Part shown: positions 7,362-15,228 of the stretch, piece by piece
Numbering within the stretch: the stretch's first letter is position 1
How the letters are laid out: each line of letters starts with the position of its first letter
Source of the DNA: JAVBKB01 sp031554275
Lineage (GTDB): Bacteria > Bacillota > Bacilli > JARBTR01
Length of the DNA stretch: 33,887 bases
Reading direction: 5' to 3'
NCBI GenBank assembly: GCA_031554275.1
Contig: JAVBKB010000229.1
Location: forward strand, 1-33,887
Translations under genes and position numbers: made by a program
Notes under the pieces: generated by a model
What the model was told of the DNA's origin: nothing
The model's input: the letters and a program-made list of their open reading frames with translations, nothing else
Database searches by the model: none

Positions 7362-8396
7362 TTGAAACCTAGAGTGGCCATTAATGGATTCGGGAGAATC
7401 GGACGTATGGTTTTTCGTAGTGCGATTTTGGATTATGAACTTGATGTTGTGGCAGTAAACGCCAGCTATCCAGCCGAGACACTAGCACATTTGTTAAAGT
7501 ACGATACAACACATGGCAAGTTTGCAGGAGAAATAATTGTAAATGAAGATGAATTAGTTGTTAATGGTAAAGTCGTGAAATTAACAAACAATCGTGACCC
7601 AAGGCAGCTGCCTTGGAAAGAGTTGGACATTGATATTGTTATCGAGGCAACTGGTAAGTTTAACTCTAAATCGTTATCAATGGCTCATATTGAAGCGGGT
7701 GCAAAGAAGGTTTTGATTACCGCACCAGCAAAAGAAGAGGACATTACAATTGTAATGGGTGTCAATGATGATCAGTTTGATGTTGACAAACATGTCATTA
7801 TCTCAAATGCTTCTTGTACAACAAATTGCTTAGCGCCAGTAGCGAAAGTACTTGACCAAAAGTTTGGGATAGTCAATGGGTTGATGACAACTGTTCATGC
7901 CTATACCAATGATCAAAACAACATCGATAATCCACACAAAAAGGATTTACGCAGAGCGCGTGCATGTGCGCAAAATATTATTCCAACAACGACCGGGGCT
8001 GCCAAAGCGCTAGCGTTAGTACTTCCACAATTGAAGGGACGAGTGCATGGCATGTCATTGCGTGTACCAACGGTAAATGTATCACTTGTGGATTTTGTTG
8101 TAGACTTACAAAAAGATGTGACCGCTGAAGAAGTGAACGATGCATTTAGAGAAGCCTCTGAAGGAAGTATGAAGGGGATTCTAGGGATTTCAATGGAGCC
8201 ACTTGTATCGACTGACTATACCACTGACCCACGGTCAAGTGTTGTTGATGGGCTTACAACGATGGTCATTGATGATCGCAAAGTGAAGGTCGTTTCTTGG
8301 TATGACAATGAATGGGGCTATTCAAAGCGAGTTACGGACCTTGCTGTGCTAATCGGAAACAAAATGTTAGAAAAGAGCTTAGTTGAATCAAAATAA
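7362..8396 (+). CDS. gapB: Gluconeogenic glyceraldehyde-3-phosphate dehydrogenase
   Basis: Interconverts 1,3-bisphosphoglycerate and glyceraldehyde 3-phosphate. The GapB branch works in the gluconeogenic direction and prefers NADP. The 344-aa sequence has the NAD(P)-binding INGFGRIGR start and Asn-Ala-Ser (33-35), where glycolytic enzymes have an acidic Asp that favours NAD. It also has catalytic Cys152 in SNASCTTNC, His179 in TVHAYTNDQ, and the closing SWYDNEWGYS motif. Similarity to B. subtilis GapB is strong throughout, and the place after coaE is the same. Translation starts at a TTG with GGGGGA upstream. Regulation by CcpN is predicted from the tandem operators. speD, which follows gapB in Bacillus, is absent; nrdR lies 241 bp downstream. 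Confidence 0.94.
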   Translation: MKPRVAINGFGRIGRMVFRSAILDYELDVVAVNASYPAETLAHLLKYDTTHGKFAGEIIVNEDELVVNGKVVKLTNNRDPRQLPWKELDIDIVIEATGKFNSKSLSMAHIEAGAKKVLITAPAKEEDITIVMGVNDDQFDVDKHVIISNASCTTNCLAPVAKVLDQKFGIVNGLMTTVHAYTNDQNNIDNPHKKDLRRARACAQNIIPTTTGAAKALALVLPQLKGRVHGMSLRVPTVNVSLVDFVVDLQKDVTAEEVNDAFREASEGSMKGILGISMEPLVSTDYTTDPRSSVVDGLTTMVIDDRKVKVVSWYDNEWGYSKRVTDLAVLIGNKMLEKSLVESK

Positions 8397-8567
8397 TTCT
8401 TCCATACAATAATATTTATGGCTGATATTTGTAAAAACAAACTTGTTTTCATAAGTGTATGACTGTTGTTGATTTTTGACATTTCGAAACCGGTTGTCGT
8501 ACATGGAAATCTTGTTTTTACTATTATCAGCTTTTTTGTTGGCATGCTTTGTTAGTATAGAAATTTT

Positions 8568-8596
8568 TTGCTGTTCAGAGTGTCAGAAATTATATA
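8568..8596 (+). promoter_or_regulatory. Candidate SigA promoter of nrdR-dnaB-dnaI
   Basis: TTGCTG (8568-8573), a 17-bp spacer and TATATA (8591-8596) lie 42 bp before the nrdR start. The spacing is ideal and the boxes are fair. Confidence 0.45.
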
Positions 8597-8637
8597 CAAT
8601 AGGATAAGTATTTTAATTATGATAGGGAGGTTGATTC

Positions 8638-9096
8638 ATGAAGTGTCCTTCATGTAATCAAGTTGATTCTAAAGTGCTTGAGTCGCGAACAATCGAGGAT
8701 AGCACTGTGATGAAAAGAAGAAGATCCTGCAATGAATGCGGATTTCGCTTTACAACTTATGAAAGAATCGAAGTAATTCCACTGATCGTGGTCAAGTCAG
8801 ATGGCACTCGTGAATTGTTTAGTCATGAGAAAATCTTACGCGGATTAAATTATGCTTGCCAGAAAAGGCCAATTACATTTGATCAATTAGAACAACTTGC
8901 GCGCGAAGCGGAAAACTTTATCATCAACCAAGGTATTTATGAAGTATCGAGCAGTGAAATTGGGGAATATGTTGTTGATAAATTGCGTGAGATAGATGAA
9001 ATTGCCTATATTCGCTTTGCTTCAGTCTATCGCCAATTTAAAGATGTAGATAGTTTTATCAAAGAAATTACGAAGTTGCAGAACAAAAAAATGTGA
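8638..9096 (+). CDS. nrdR: Transcriptional repressor NrdR
   Basis: An ATP/dATP-sensing repressor of ribonucleotide reductase genes. The 152-aa protein has an N-terminal zinc ribbon (Cys3, Cys6, Cys31, Cys34) with the MKCPSC...VLESR start that is almost invariant in the family, then an ATP-cone domain (about residues 49-139) beginning VVKSDGTRELFSHEKI. Length is standard. GGGAGG sits seven bases before the ATG. It heads an operon with dnaB and dnaI, the Bacillus order nrdR(ytcG)-dnaB-dnaI, linking dNTP control with replication initiation. Confidence 0.96.
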   Translation: MKCPSCNQVDSKVLESRTIEDSTVMKRRRSCNECGFRFTTYERIEVIPLIVVKSDGTRELFSHEKILRGLNYACQKRPITFDQLEQLAREAENFIINQGIYEVSSSEIGEYVVDKLREIDEIAYIRFASVYRQFKDVDSFIKEITKLQNKKM

Positions 9097-9107
9097 GATG
9101 TTGAGTG

Positions 9108-10469
9108 ATGACGAAGAGCTTGTTAGAAGTACTGCCAAAAGATAAGTATGTAGTACTTAATCGCCATAAACTATCAGAGATTGATACAAAAGTTGTTCAG
9201 CTTTTGTATCAACCTCTTATTAGTGCACCTGCAATTTCTTTGTATTTTGCACTGATGAATGAACTTAATGCCGATCAAATGTGGTCAAAACCAAATGATC
9301 ATTATTGGCTGCTTGATTTTTTTTCAATCAATATGAATGAGTTACTTTTGCATAGAAAAAGTCTTGAAGGCATTGGATTGCTACGTGCATGGCGAAAGTC
9401 TACTGACACTGGTGATAACTATATTTATGAAATTCAAGCACCAATCTCAGCGGAAACTTTTTTTCAAGATGAGATACTGATGATCTTTTTGCAACAAAAA
9501 ATCGGGACAAAGCATGTTGAGCGCTTAGTCAAAATATTTTCTGATAAGAAAGTTCCTCAGGACTATGAAGAAATAACGGCTAACTTTAATGATGTGTATA
9601 CGCCTATGAAACCTGATGAACTGGCAAAAATGAGTAATCCGGATAAAAGAAAGAAAATATTAGCCAATCAGTTCTTTACCAATGAAGAAATGACCTATCA
9701 GAATTCTTTTATCGAAGAATTTGATTTTGGGTTGTTAATTGAAGTGTTAAAAGGGAACTTTGTTAATCGTAAGTCACTTACACCAAGTGCTATGCAGACC
9801 ATTTCTGTGCTTGCCTATTTGTATCAAGTAACTGTGATTGATATGAGCAAACTAATTCTCAGATGTGTGAATGACAAAGGTGTTATTGATTTGGCACAGC
9901 TTGGAATGATAATACGGGACGGTTATCTCAAGGAGCACCAACATTTGCCTTCATTGATCTCGAAGGTGCAGCCTAACAGTTATCGTACAATTGTAAACCC
10001 CAAAACAGATGAGGAGCACCTGCTATATGCCTTTGAAAATAATTCGCCGCTTGACGTATTAACCAGTGTCGAAGTATCCAATGGTGCAAAGCCGTCTGCT
10101 AGCACTTTGGCAATTATTGAAAATATTATGATCAATCAAAAGTTGAATCCTGGTGTCGTCAATGTCTTGCTTCATTATGTATTGCAAAAATCAGATAATC
10201 AGATATCAAAGAATTATATTGAACAAATTGCAGATACACTTGCGCGGAAGAAAATTAAAACTGTACAAGAAGCATACGATCATTTCAAAAAGGGTCTTGC
10301 TGGTTCCACCGCAACCGCAAAGCCTGCCAGTAAGCGAAGTTATGGGAATAAGAAGGATATCATTCCATCATGGATGAAAGAACAAGAAAGTGGCAAAGAG
10401 AAAACCGATTCCGTAGATATTGAAGAATTGAAGAAAACTTTAGAGCAGTATAAGAAAGGAGGTAATTGA
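9108..10469 (+). CDS. dnaB: Replication initiation and membrane attachment protein DnaB
   Basis: A Firmicutes-specific DnaB (not the helicase) that works with DnaD and DnaI to load the replicative helicase at oriC and at restart sites. About 453 aa. The N-terminal domain begins LLEVLPKDKYVV and has the LYQPLISAPAISLYFALMNEL helix typical of the family. The C-terminal part (about 290-400) contains the DnaB/DnaD-type helical domain, and the tail carries PSWMKEQ, as in Bacillus DnaB. The start is either this ATG or the GTG directly before it (9105); the ribosome site is weak, suggesting coupling to nrdR, whose stop is 11 bp upstream. An AAGGAGG at the end of the gene serves dnaI. Confidence 0.93.
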   Translation: MTKSLLEVLPKDKYVVLNRHKLSEIDTKVVQLLYQPLISAPAISLYFALMNELNADQMWSKPNDHYWLLDFFSINMNELLLHRKSLEGIGLLRAWRKSTDTGDNYIYEIQAPISAETFFQDEILMIFLQQKIGTKHVERLVKIFSDKKVPQDYEEITANFNDVYTPMKPDELAKMSNPDKRKKILANQFFTNEEMTYQNSFIEEFDFGLLIEVLKGNFVNRKSLTPSAMQTISVLAYLYQVTVIDMSKLILRCVNDKGVIDLAQLGMIIRDGYLKEHQHLPSLISKVQPNSYRTIVNPKTDEEHLLYAFENNSPLDVLTSVEVSNGAKPSASTLAIIENIMINQKLNPGVVNVLLHYVLQKSDNQISKNYIEQIADTLARKKIKTVQEAYDHFKKGLAGSTATAKPASKRSYGNKKDIIPSWMKEQESGKEKTDSVDIEELKKTLEQYKKGGN

Positions 10470-10470
10470 T

Positions 10471-11394
10471 TTGAAAAGTCTCCAAAATGCTATGCAGGCA
10501 ATTGATTTGAAAATTACAAGTAATGAATTGAAAAAAACAAAAGATGCCATCCTGACTAACAAAGAAGTGCAGCTTTTCTTGAATAAGCATTCAAGCCAAA
10601 TTTCAAACGAAACAATTGAAAAAAGTCTTTCAATGCTAAATGAGTTTTCAATTCAAAATCAATCCTGTGCAAAGTGTAAAGGTCTAGACATGTGTACGAA
10701 TCTCATCAGTGGATTTCAACCTCAGCTTACATTTGATGGGCGGCAGATTGAAATCAATTATCTTCCTTGTGAAAAGAAAATTGTTGCGGAGGCACGGCGC
10801 AAAATCCAAAATAATATTCGAACGCTATATATCCCGAGTGAGATTCGCAATGCGAATTTTAGTAAGATTGATGTCGAAAAGGACATTACTGATCGTGCAC
10901 AAGCAATTAAGAAAGCCACACAATTTGCCAATAATTATGCAGTAGGGAACTTTGTCAAAGGACTTTATTTGCACGGGGCATATGGCGTCGGCAAAACATT
11001 TATCCTTGGTGCAATCGCTAATCAACTTGCAGAGAAGGGAATTGCTTCATACATCGTTTACTGGCCAGATTTTCTTCGCGAATTGAAAGGGTCATTTGAA
11101 AACAATACTTTTAATGAAAAAATCGATTCACTCCGTTCGGTGCCCGTACTTATGATTGATGATATTGGTGCGGAGTCAATGACTGCTTGGGGACGTGACG
11201 AGGTAATGGGAACGATTCTACAGCACCGTATGAACGAGAAATTGCCCACATGCTTTACCTCCAATTATAATTTTTCTGAATTGGAAGAGCATTTGTCACA
11301 GGGTCAGGATACAACAAAAGCCAAGCGGATTATGGAAAGAATTCGTTTCCTCAGTGAACCGATTGAAGTCGGAGGGCAGAACCGGAGAAAATAG
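10471..11394 (+). CDS. dnaI: Helicase loader DnaI
   Basis: An AAA+ ATPase that loads the replicative helicase onto DNA. 307 aa, starting at a TTG one base after the dnaB stop with AAGGAGG upstream. The N-terminal helicase-binding region has a Cys cluster (Cys66, Cys69, Cys75, then a Cys about 25 residues on). Walker A is GAYGVGKT, Walker B is VLMIDDIGAES, and RIMERIRFL near the end holds the sensor/arginine-finger Arg. The protein matches B. subtilis DnaI along its length. The His in the GYHPKL segment of B. subtilis DnaI, in its zinc-binding domain, is Gln here (GFQPQL). A terminator follows about 50 bp downstream. Confidence 0.95.
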   Translation: MKSLQNAMQAIDLKITSNELKKTKDAILTNKEVQLFLNKHSSQISNETIEKSLSMLNEFSIQNQSCAKCKGLDMCTNLISGFQPQLTFDGRQIEINYLPCEKKIVAEARRKIQNNIRTLYIPSEIRNANFSKIDVEKDITDRAQAIKKATQFANNYAVGNFVKGLYLHGAYGVGKTFILGAIANQLAEKGIASYIVYWPDFLRELKGSFENNTFNEKIDSLRSVPVLMIDDIGAESMTAWGRDEVMGTILQHRMNEKLPTCFTSNYNFSELEEHLSQGQDTTKAKRIMERIRFLSEPIEVGGQNRRK

Positions 11395-11446
11395 ATGTGA
11401 GAAATGCTCTACGATTGTACATCTATAATTTTGCAATATATTAAAC

Positions 11447-11501
11447 CAGTCCTTTACAAGATGCAGCGGCTTTACCCGCGATAGATTGTAGAGGACTTTT
11501 T
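11447..11501 (+). terminator. Terminator of the nrdR-dnaB-dnaI operon
   Basis: CAGTCCTTTACAA pairs with TTGTAGAGGACT (11486-11497; one mismatch) around a loop of about 26 nt, and TTTT follows. The rest of the 295-bp gap between dnaI and the lipoprotein gene is AT-rich with no other gene seen. Confidence 0.75.
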
Positions 11502-11689
11502 GATCAAAAAAAGTGATGATTTATGCTGACCGTAGATCGCAATATTCAAATTTCAATTATAAACAATGAGTACTGTATGACAACCATCTCAATCGACTGT
11601 AATAAATAAAAATCTTTCTGGTTATAATAAATTTGTATTTGTAGGAATACAAAGAAAATTGCTGAACAAGCAAATACCAGGAGGAAAAA

Positions 11690-12310
11690 ATGAATAGACT
11701 TTTGAAAAATCTTGTACTTTTGTCTTTAGTTTTCATTCTATCAGTCGCTTTATTTGCATGTAATAATGACGATAAGGATAACACTGCAACCGATATGAAG
11801 GATACTGAAGAGAAAACCGATACAACTAAGAAAAACGATATGACCGATACAACTAAGAAAGATGATACGACTAAGAAAGACGATACGACTAAGAAAGACG
11901 ATATGAAAGATGACACTTCGGCAAAAGGTATGGTTGCCAAAAGTATGGACGGCAAGATCCAAGTTGAACTTCCAAGCGATATGACAATGAGCAATGCCGA
12001 AGTTACTGATGCTGCTCCGATTGTTGCTACTGATAAAGACAAAAACAAGGTATTTGCAATGGCTCTTGCTCCTAAACAAGCTGGTTTCACATTTGATAGC
12101 TTAAAACAAGGCGGAACGGATATCATGGAAGAGATGGTAGATGGGAAAAAAGCGTTGTGGTTTGGAACTGCTGCTGGTGAAAATACAATGTACACAGGTT
12201 TTGTCGAAGGAAAAACGAATGTATACTCAATTATTATGACGGTGAAGGATATGAACTTCAAAAAAGAAGACTTCGCAAAAATCATGAAGAGCATCAAGAT
12301 CACTGACTAA
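11690..12310 (+). CDS. Lipoprotein with an Asp-Thr-Thr-Lys-Lys-Asp repeat linker
   Basis: 206 aa. An n-region with Arg/Lys, a hydrophobic h-region and the lipobox LFAC predict a lipoprotein anchored at Cys24. Residues 25-76 are a charged, unstructured linker with DTTKKD-type units (about 44-70), encoded by near-identical 18-bp repeats. Residues about 78-206 form a compact domain beginning KSMDGKIQVELPSDM, which resembles the single-domain stress or PsbP/DcrB-like lipoprotein folds, though I cannot assign a family. AGGAGG lies seven bases before the ATG and a strong terminator follows. It sits where ytxB/ytxC stand in B. subtilis. Function unknown; presumably on the outer face of the membrane. 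Confidence 0.85.
   Translation: MNRLLKNLVLLSLVFILSVALFACNNDDKDNTATDMKDTEEKTDTTKKNDMTDTTKKDDTTKKDDTTKKDDMKDDTSAKGMVAKSMDGKIQVELPSDMTMSNAEVTDAAPIVATDKDKNKVFAMALAPKQAGFTFDSLKQGGTDIMEEMVDGKKALWFGTAAGENTMYTGFVEGKTNVYSIIMTVKDMNFKKEDFAKIMKSIKITD
11819..11899 (+). repeat. 18-bp coding repeats in the lipoprotein linker
   Basis: The unit GATACGACTAAGAAAGAC encodes DTTKKD. Two exact copies are flanked by two diverged ones, giving a tract that could change copy number by slippage. Confidence 0.85.
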
Positions 12311-12315
12311 TAATT

Positions 12316-12337
12316 GCCCCGCTTGGGGCGTTTTTTT
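12316..12337 (+). terminator. Terminator of the lipoprotein gene
   Basis: GCCCC-GCTT-GGGGC followed by GTTTTTTT, six bases after the stop codon. A textbook intrinsic terminator. Confidence 0.95.
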
Positions 12338-12397
12338 GTAGGGATTCGGGTTACAATTTAGTAGGATATGCCGATTGTGTTAAGTAGGACTGTTCAG

Positions 12398-12459
12398 GAT
12401 TTAGCAGCAGAATTTTCGTGATTTAGGAGCATACTCACAGATATTGGAGCGAATAATCC
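12398..12459. repeat. Three imperfect intergenic repeats of 20-22 bp
   Basis: Units begin GATTTAGCAGCAGA (12398), GATTTAGGAGCATA (12420) and GATATTGGAGCGAA (12440). They lie between the lipoprotein terminator and the thrS promoter and encode nothing. Their role is unknown. Confidence 0.5.
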
Positions 12460-12527
12460 AAAATCCAGCTTAGGGATTACTTTAAGCAGTCTAATAATGG
12501 AGATTCTCTAAATTTTTCATGATTTTC

Positions 12528-12556
12528 TTGCCAATTGCCGTATAAACCAGTATACT
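12528..12556 (+). promoter_or_regulatory. SigA promoter of the thrS T-box transcript
   Basis: TTGCCA (12528-12533), a 17-bp spacer and TATACT (12551-12556) lie directly upstream of the T-box leader. The predicted start is about 12563. Confidence 0.75.
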
Positions 12557-12562
12557 TTTTAT

Positions 12563-12850
12563 AATATTTCAGTAATGAGAAGGATATGGATGCTCTAAGG
12601 CGCTGTTTGTAGAGAGAAAGGCATTGGTGAAAGCCTTTCAACAGTCATGACCATTTACCACCTTTGAACTTGATCAGGGAGTTCGATAGCTTATTGAAAA
12701 GCATTCGAACAAAATGATCGACGGCGAAACCGTTATCCTGGCAAGCATTTGATGCTAAGTGCCACGTATTTTCATGTGGAACTTGGGTGGAACCGCGGGT
12801 ATTGCATATTTAACTCGTCCCTTATTGATAGGGATGGGTTTCTTTTTTTT
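12563..12850 (+). promoter_or_regulatory. T-box riboswitch (threonine) controlling thrS
   Basis: The conserved T-box sequence TGGGTGGAACCGCGG is at 12784-12798. Its GGG...GCG can pair with CGTCCC (12816-12821) as antiterminator. The competing terminator pairs AACTCGTCCCT (12812-12822) with AGGGATGGGTT (12830-12840) and ends in a long T-run. Upstream, an AGTA/GA segment at 12571-12578 and candidate ACC specifier triplets (12657-12659, or 12650-12652) fit stem I, and ACC is a threonine codon. Uncharged tRNA-Thr is expected to allow read-through into thrS. The exact specifier is uncertain. Confidence 0.9.
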
Positions 12851-12935
12851 GAAAAATTATTTTCAAATCGATGTAAACCAACCCAACTCAATCGGAAGGA
12901 CTCATACTGATTTTCAATTTGAAAGGAGTTTTACA

Positions 12936-14855
12936 ATGATCAAGATTTCATTTCCAGATGGTTCACAGAAGGAATTTCAGAAAGGGATCACAACAGAAGA
13001 GGTTGCTGCTTCGATTAGTCCTGGACTGAAGAAAAAGGCTTTGGCGGCAAAGGTGAACGGTGAGCATTATGACTTAAATCGCTCGATCGAAGTGGATGCT
13101 AGTTTAGAAATTATTACACCAGAACATGTGGATGCTTTGGAAATTATTCGTCATAGTTTCGCACATTTATTAGCGCAAGCAGTGAAAAGATTACACAAAG
13201 ATGCTTGCTTTGGTGTGGGACCTGCAATTGAGAATGGTTTCTACTATGATATTGATATGGAGCATCCGTTATCCTCTGAGGATCTGCCTGCTATTGAGAA
13301 AGAGATGAAACGAATTATCGATGCCAACTTGCCGATTAAGCGCGTTGAGGTTACAAGAGCTGAAGCGCTTCGTCGTTTTAAGGAAATTGGTGATCCATAT
13401 AAGATCGAGCTTTTGGAGGCAATACCTGCTGATGAGCAAGTAACAATATATGAACAAGGTGAGTTCTTTGATCTCTGCCGTGGCGTCCATGTGCCATCCA
13501 CTGGAAAGCTTAAGGTATTTAAATTACAAAGTGTTGCGGGGGCATATTGGCGGGGTGATAGCGATAACAAGATGCTTCAACGTGTTTATGGAACTGCCTT
13601 TTTCACGAATGAAGAATTGGATGAGCATTTGCGCTTATTAGAAGAAGCAAAAGAGCGTGACCATCGCAAAATAGGTAAGGAACTTGATCTTTTTACAATT
13701 AATCCGCTAGTAGGATTGGGGATGCCACTTTGGATGCCTAAGGGAGCAACTATCCGTAGAACAATCGAACGTTTTGTCGTTGATAAGGAAATTGAGCTGG
13801 GTTATAACCATGTCTACACACCAATTATGGGTGATGTGGAATTATACAAAACTTCGGGTCATTGGGATCATTACAAAGATGACATGTTCCCTGTAATGGA
13901 ATTCGATAATGAATCATTAGTGTTAAGACCTATGAATTGCCCTCATCATATGTTAATTTATAAAAATAGTTTGCACAGTTATCGTGAGCTACCGATTCGA
14001 ATTGCAGAGCTAGGCATGATGCATCGCTACGAAATGTCGGGTGCAGTATCAGGTTTGCAGCGTGTTCGAGAAATGACTTTGAATGATGCACATGTGTTTG
14101 TAAGACCCGATCAAATTAAAGACGAATTTATGCGTATGATTACATTGATTAAAGAGATGTATAAAGAATTCAATATCAGTGATTACTCATTCCGTTTGTC
14201 TTACCGTGATCCAGCTGATAAAGAGAAGTATTTTGACGATGATGCAATGTGGGAGAAAGCGCAATCAATGTTGAAGGATGCCATGGACAGTATGGGTATT
14301 GAATACTTTGAAGCGGATGGTGAAGCCGCATTCTATGGTCCTAAGCTTGATGTACAAGTCAAAACAGCTTTAGGAAAGAGCGAAACGCTTTCGACTGTTC
14401 AATTAGACTTCCTTTTGCCGGAAAGATTTGATCTCACATACATTGGTGAGGATGGGAAACAACATCGACCAGTGGTCATTCACCGTGGATTATTATCTAC
14501 TATGGAGCGATTTGTCGCCTATTTAATTGAAGAATATAAGGGTGTTTTCCCGACATGGCTAGCACCTGTGCAGGTGCAGGTCATTCCGGTGTCTCCAGAT
14601 GCCCATCTGGATTTTGCTCGTGAAGTAGAGGCGGCACTACAAAAAATCGGCTTACGTGTTGAAGTAGACATCCGTGATGAAAAGATCAGCTATAAGATAC
14701 GTGAAGCGCAGTTACAGAAAATTCCGTATATGCTGGTACTTGGCGATCAAGAGCAAGCAAATGGTGAGGTTAATGTGCGTAAACATGGCGAACAGGAATC
14801 TATTGCCATGAAGTTAACAGAATTTCTTGCACAAATCAAAACTGAGTTGAAATAG
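12936..14855 (+). CDS. thrS: Threonyl-tRNA synthetase
   Basis: Charges tRNA-Thr with threonine in the cytoplasm. 639 aa, class II synthetase: a TGS domain (about 1-62), an editing/SAD region starting HSFAHLLAQAV with the Cys-Arg-Gly-Val-His-Val-Pro segment, and a catalytic core with RPMNCPHHMLIY (zinc Cys), motif 2 RYEMSGAVSGLQRVRE and motif 3 HRGLLSTMERF. The C-terminal anticodon-binding domain follows. The open frame extends back into the T-box leader, so the true start is the ATG at 12936, with GAAAGGAG nine bases upstream and a typical MIKISFPDGS opening. In Bacillus, infC-rpmI-rplT follow thrS; here they do not. Confidence 0.97.
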   Translation: MIKISFPDGSQKEFQKGITTEEVAASISPGLKKKALAAKVNGEHYDLNRSIEVDASLEIITPEHVDALEIIRHSFAHLLAQAVKRLHKDACFGVGPAIENGFYYDIDMEHPLSSEDLPAIEKEMKRIIDANLPIKRVEVTRAEALRRFKEIGDPYKIELLEAIPADEQVTIYEQGEFFDLCRGVHVPSTGKLKVFKLQSVAGAYWRGDSDNKMLQRVYGTAFFTNEELDEHLRLLEEAKERDHRKIGKELDLFTINPLVGLGMPLWMPKGATIRRTIERFVVDKEIELGYNHVYTPIMGDVELYKTSGHWDHYKDDMFPVMEFDNESLVLRPMNCPHHMLIYKNSLHSYRELPIRIAELGMMHRYEMSGAVSGLQRVREMTLNDAHVFVRPDQIKDEFMRMITLIKEMYKEFNISDYSFRLSYRDPADKEKYFDDDAMWEKAQSMLKDAMDSMGIEYFEADGEAAFYGPKLDVQVKTALGKSETLSTVQLDFLLPERFDLTYIGEDGKQHRPVVIHRGLLSTMERFVAYLIEEYKGVFPTWLAPVQVQVIPVSPDAHLDFAREVEAALQKIGLRVEVDIRDEKISYKIREAQLQKIPYMLVLGDQEQANGEVNVRKHGEQESIAMKLTEFLAQIKTELK

Positions 14856-14906
14856 TTGAGTTCAAACTTTTATAAAATTTAAGCTCCCCAAATTTCATTG
14901 GGAAAT

Positions 14907-14974
14907 CGGGAGACTCCTGTGGGAAAAGGAAGCTAGGCGAGACCTTTGGCTCGCGGATTCCCCGAGGAAAGCGG
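14907..14974 (+). repeat. Structured intergenic repeat of the type common in Bacillaceae
   Basis: The stretch contains GACTCCTGTGGGAAAAGGAA, then GGCGAGACC, CTCGCGGATTCCCCGAGGAAAGCGG. This matches, from memory, an abundant structured intergenic repeat of many Bacillaceae and relatives (ACTCCTGCGGGA...GGGAGACC...GAGGCTCCC...CCGCGGAAAGCGAG). GCGAG/CTCGC can form an inner hairpin. The copy is shortened in the middle. It lies in a 373-bp gene-free interval after thrS that otherwise holds only the thrS terminator. Confidence 0.6.
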
Positions 14975-15091
14975 CTTTTTTCAATAAAATTCAAGCTAAT
15001 AATTTATTATGAAACCAACTCAGTCACTTAATTATTTAGTTTTCGAATAGGAATATCAACAGATTCATTTGGTCAATTGAAATAAACCTTG

Positions 15092-15131
15092 AAATCATCT
15101 ACACTATTTATATAGAGTAGATGATTTTTTT
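15092..15131 (+). terminator. Intrinsic terminator downstream of thrS
   Basis: AAATCATCTAC and GTAGATGATTT pair, extended by CTAT/ATAG in the loop-proximal part, and seven T follow. Confidence 0.85.
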
Positions 15132-15228
15132 ATCGAATAAGGTCTTAGTCAAAGGATGTCAGGATGAAATTGCTTCCTCATGCTTTGGATTTTGGCGCAT
15201 AATAAATAACCAAAATGGAGTGATTGGA

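Noticed and set aside
11557..12303. Long open frame on the minus strand opposite the lipoprotein gene
   Set aside because: It is a by-product of the repetitive, skewed codon composition of the lipoprotein gene. It has no ribosome site, runs through the terminator region and its Ser/Val-rich translation resembles no protein.
12759..12935. N-terminal extension of ThrS
   Set aside because: It translates the T-box antiterminator and terminator. The ATG at 12936 has a strong ribosome site and the standard ThrS beginning.
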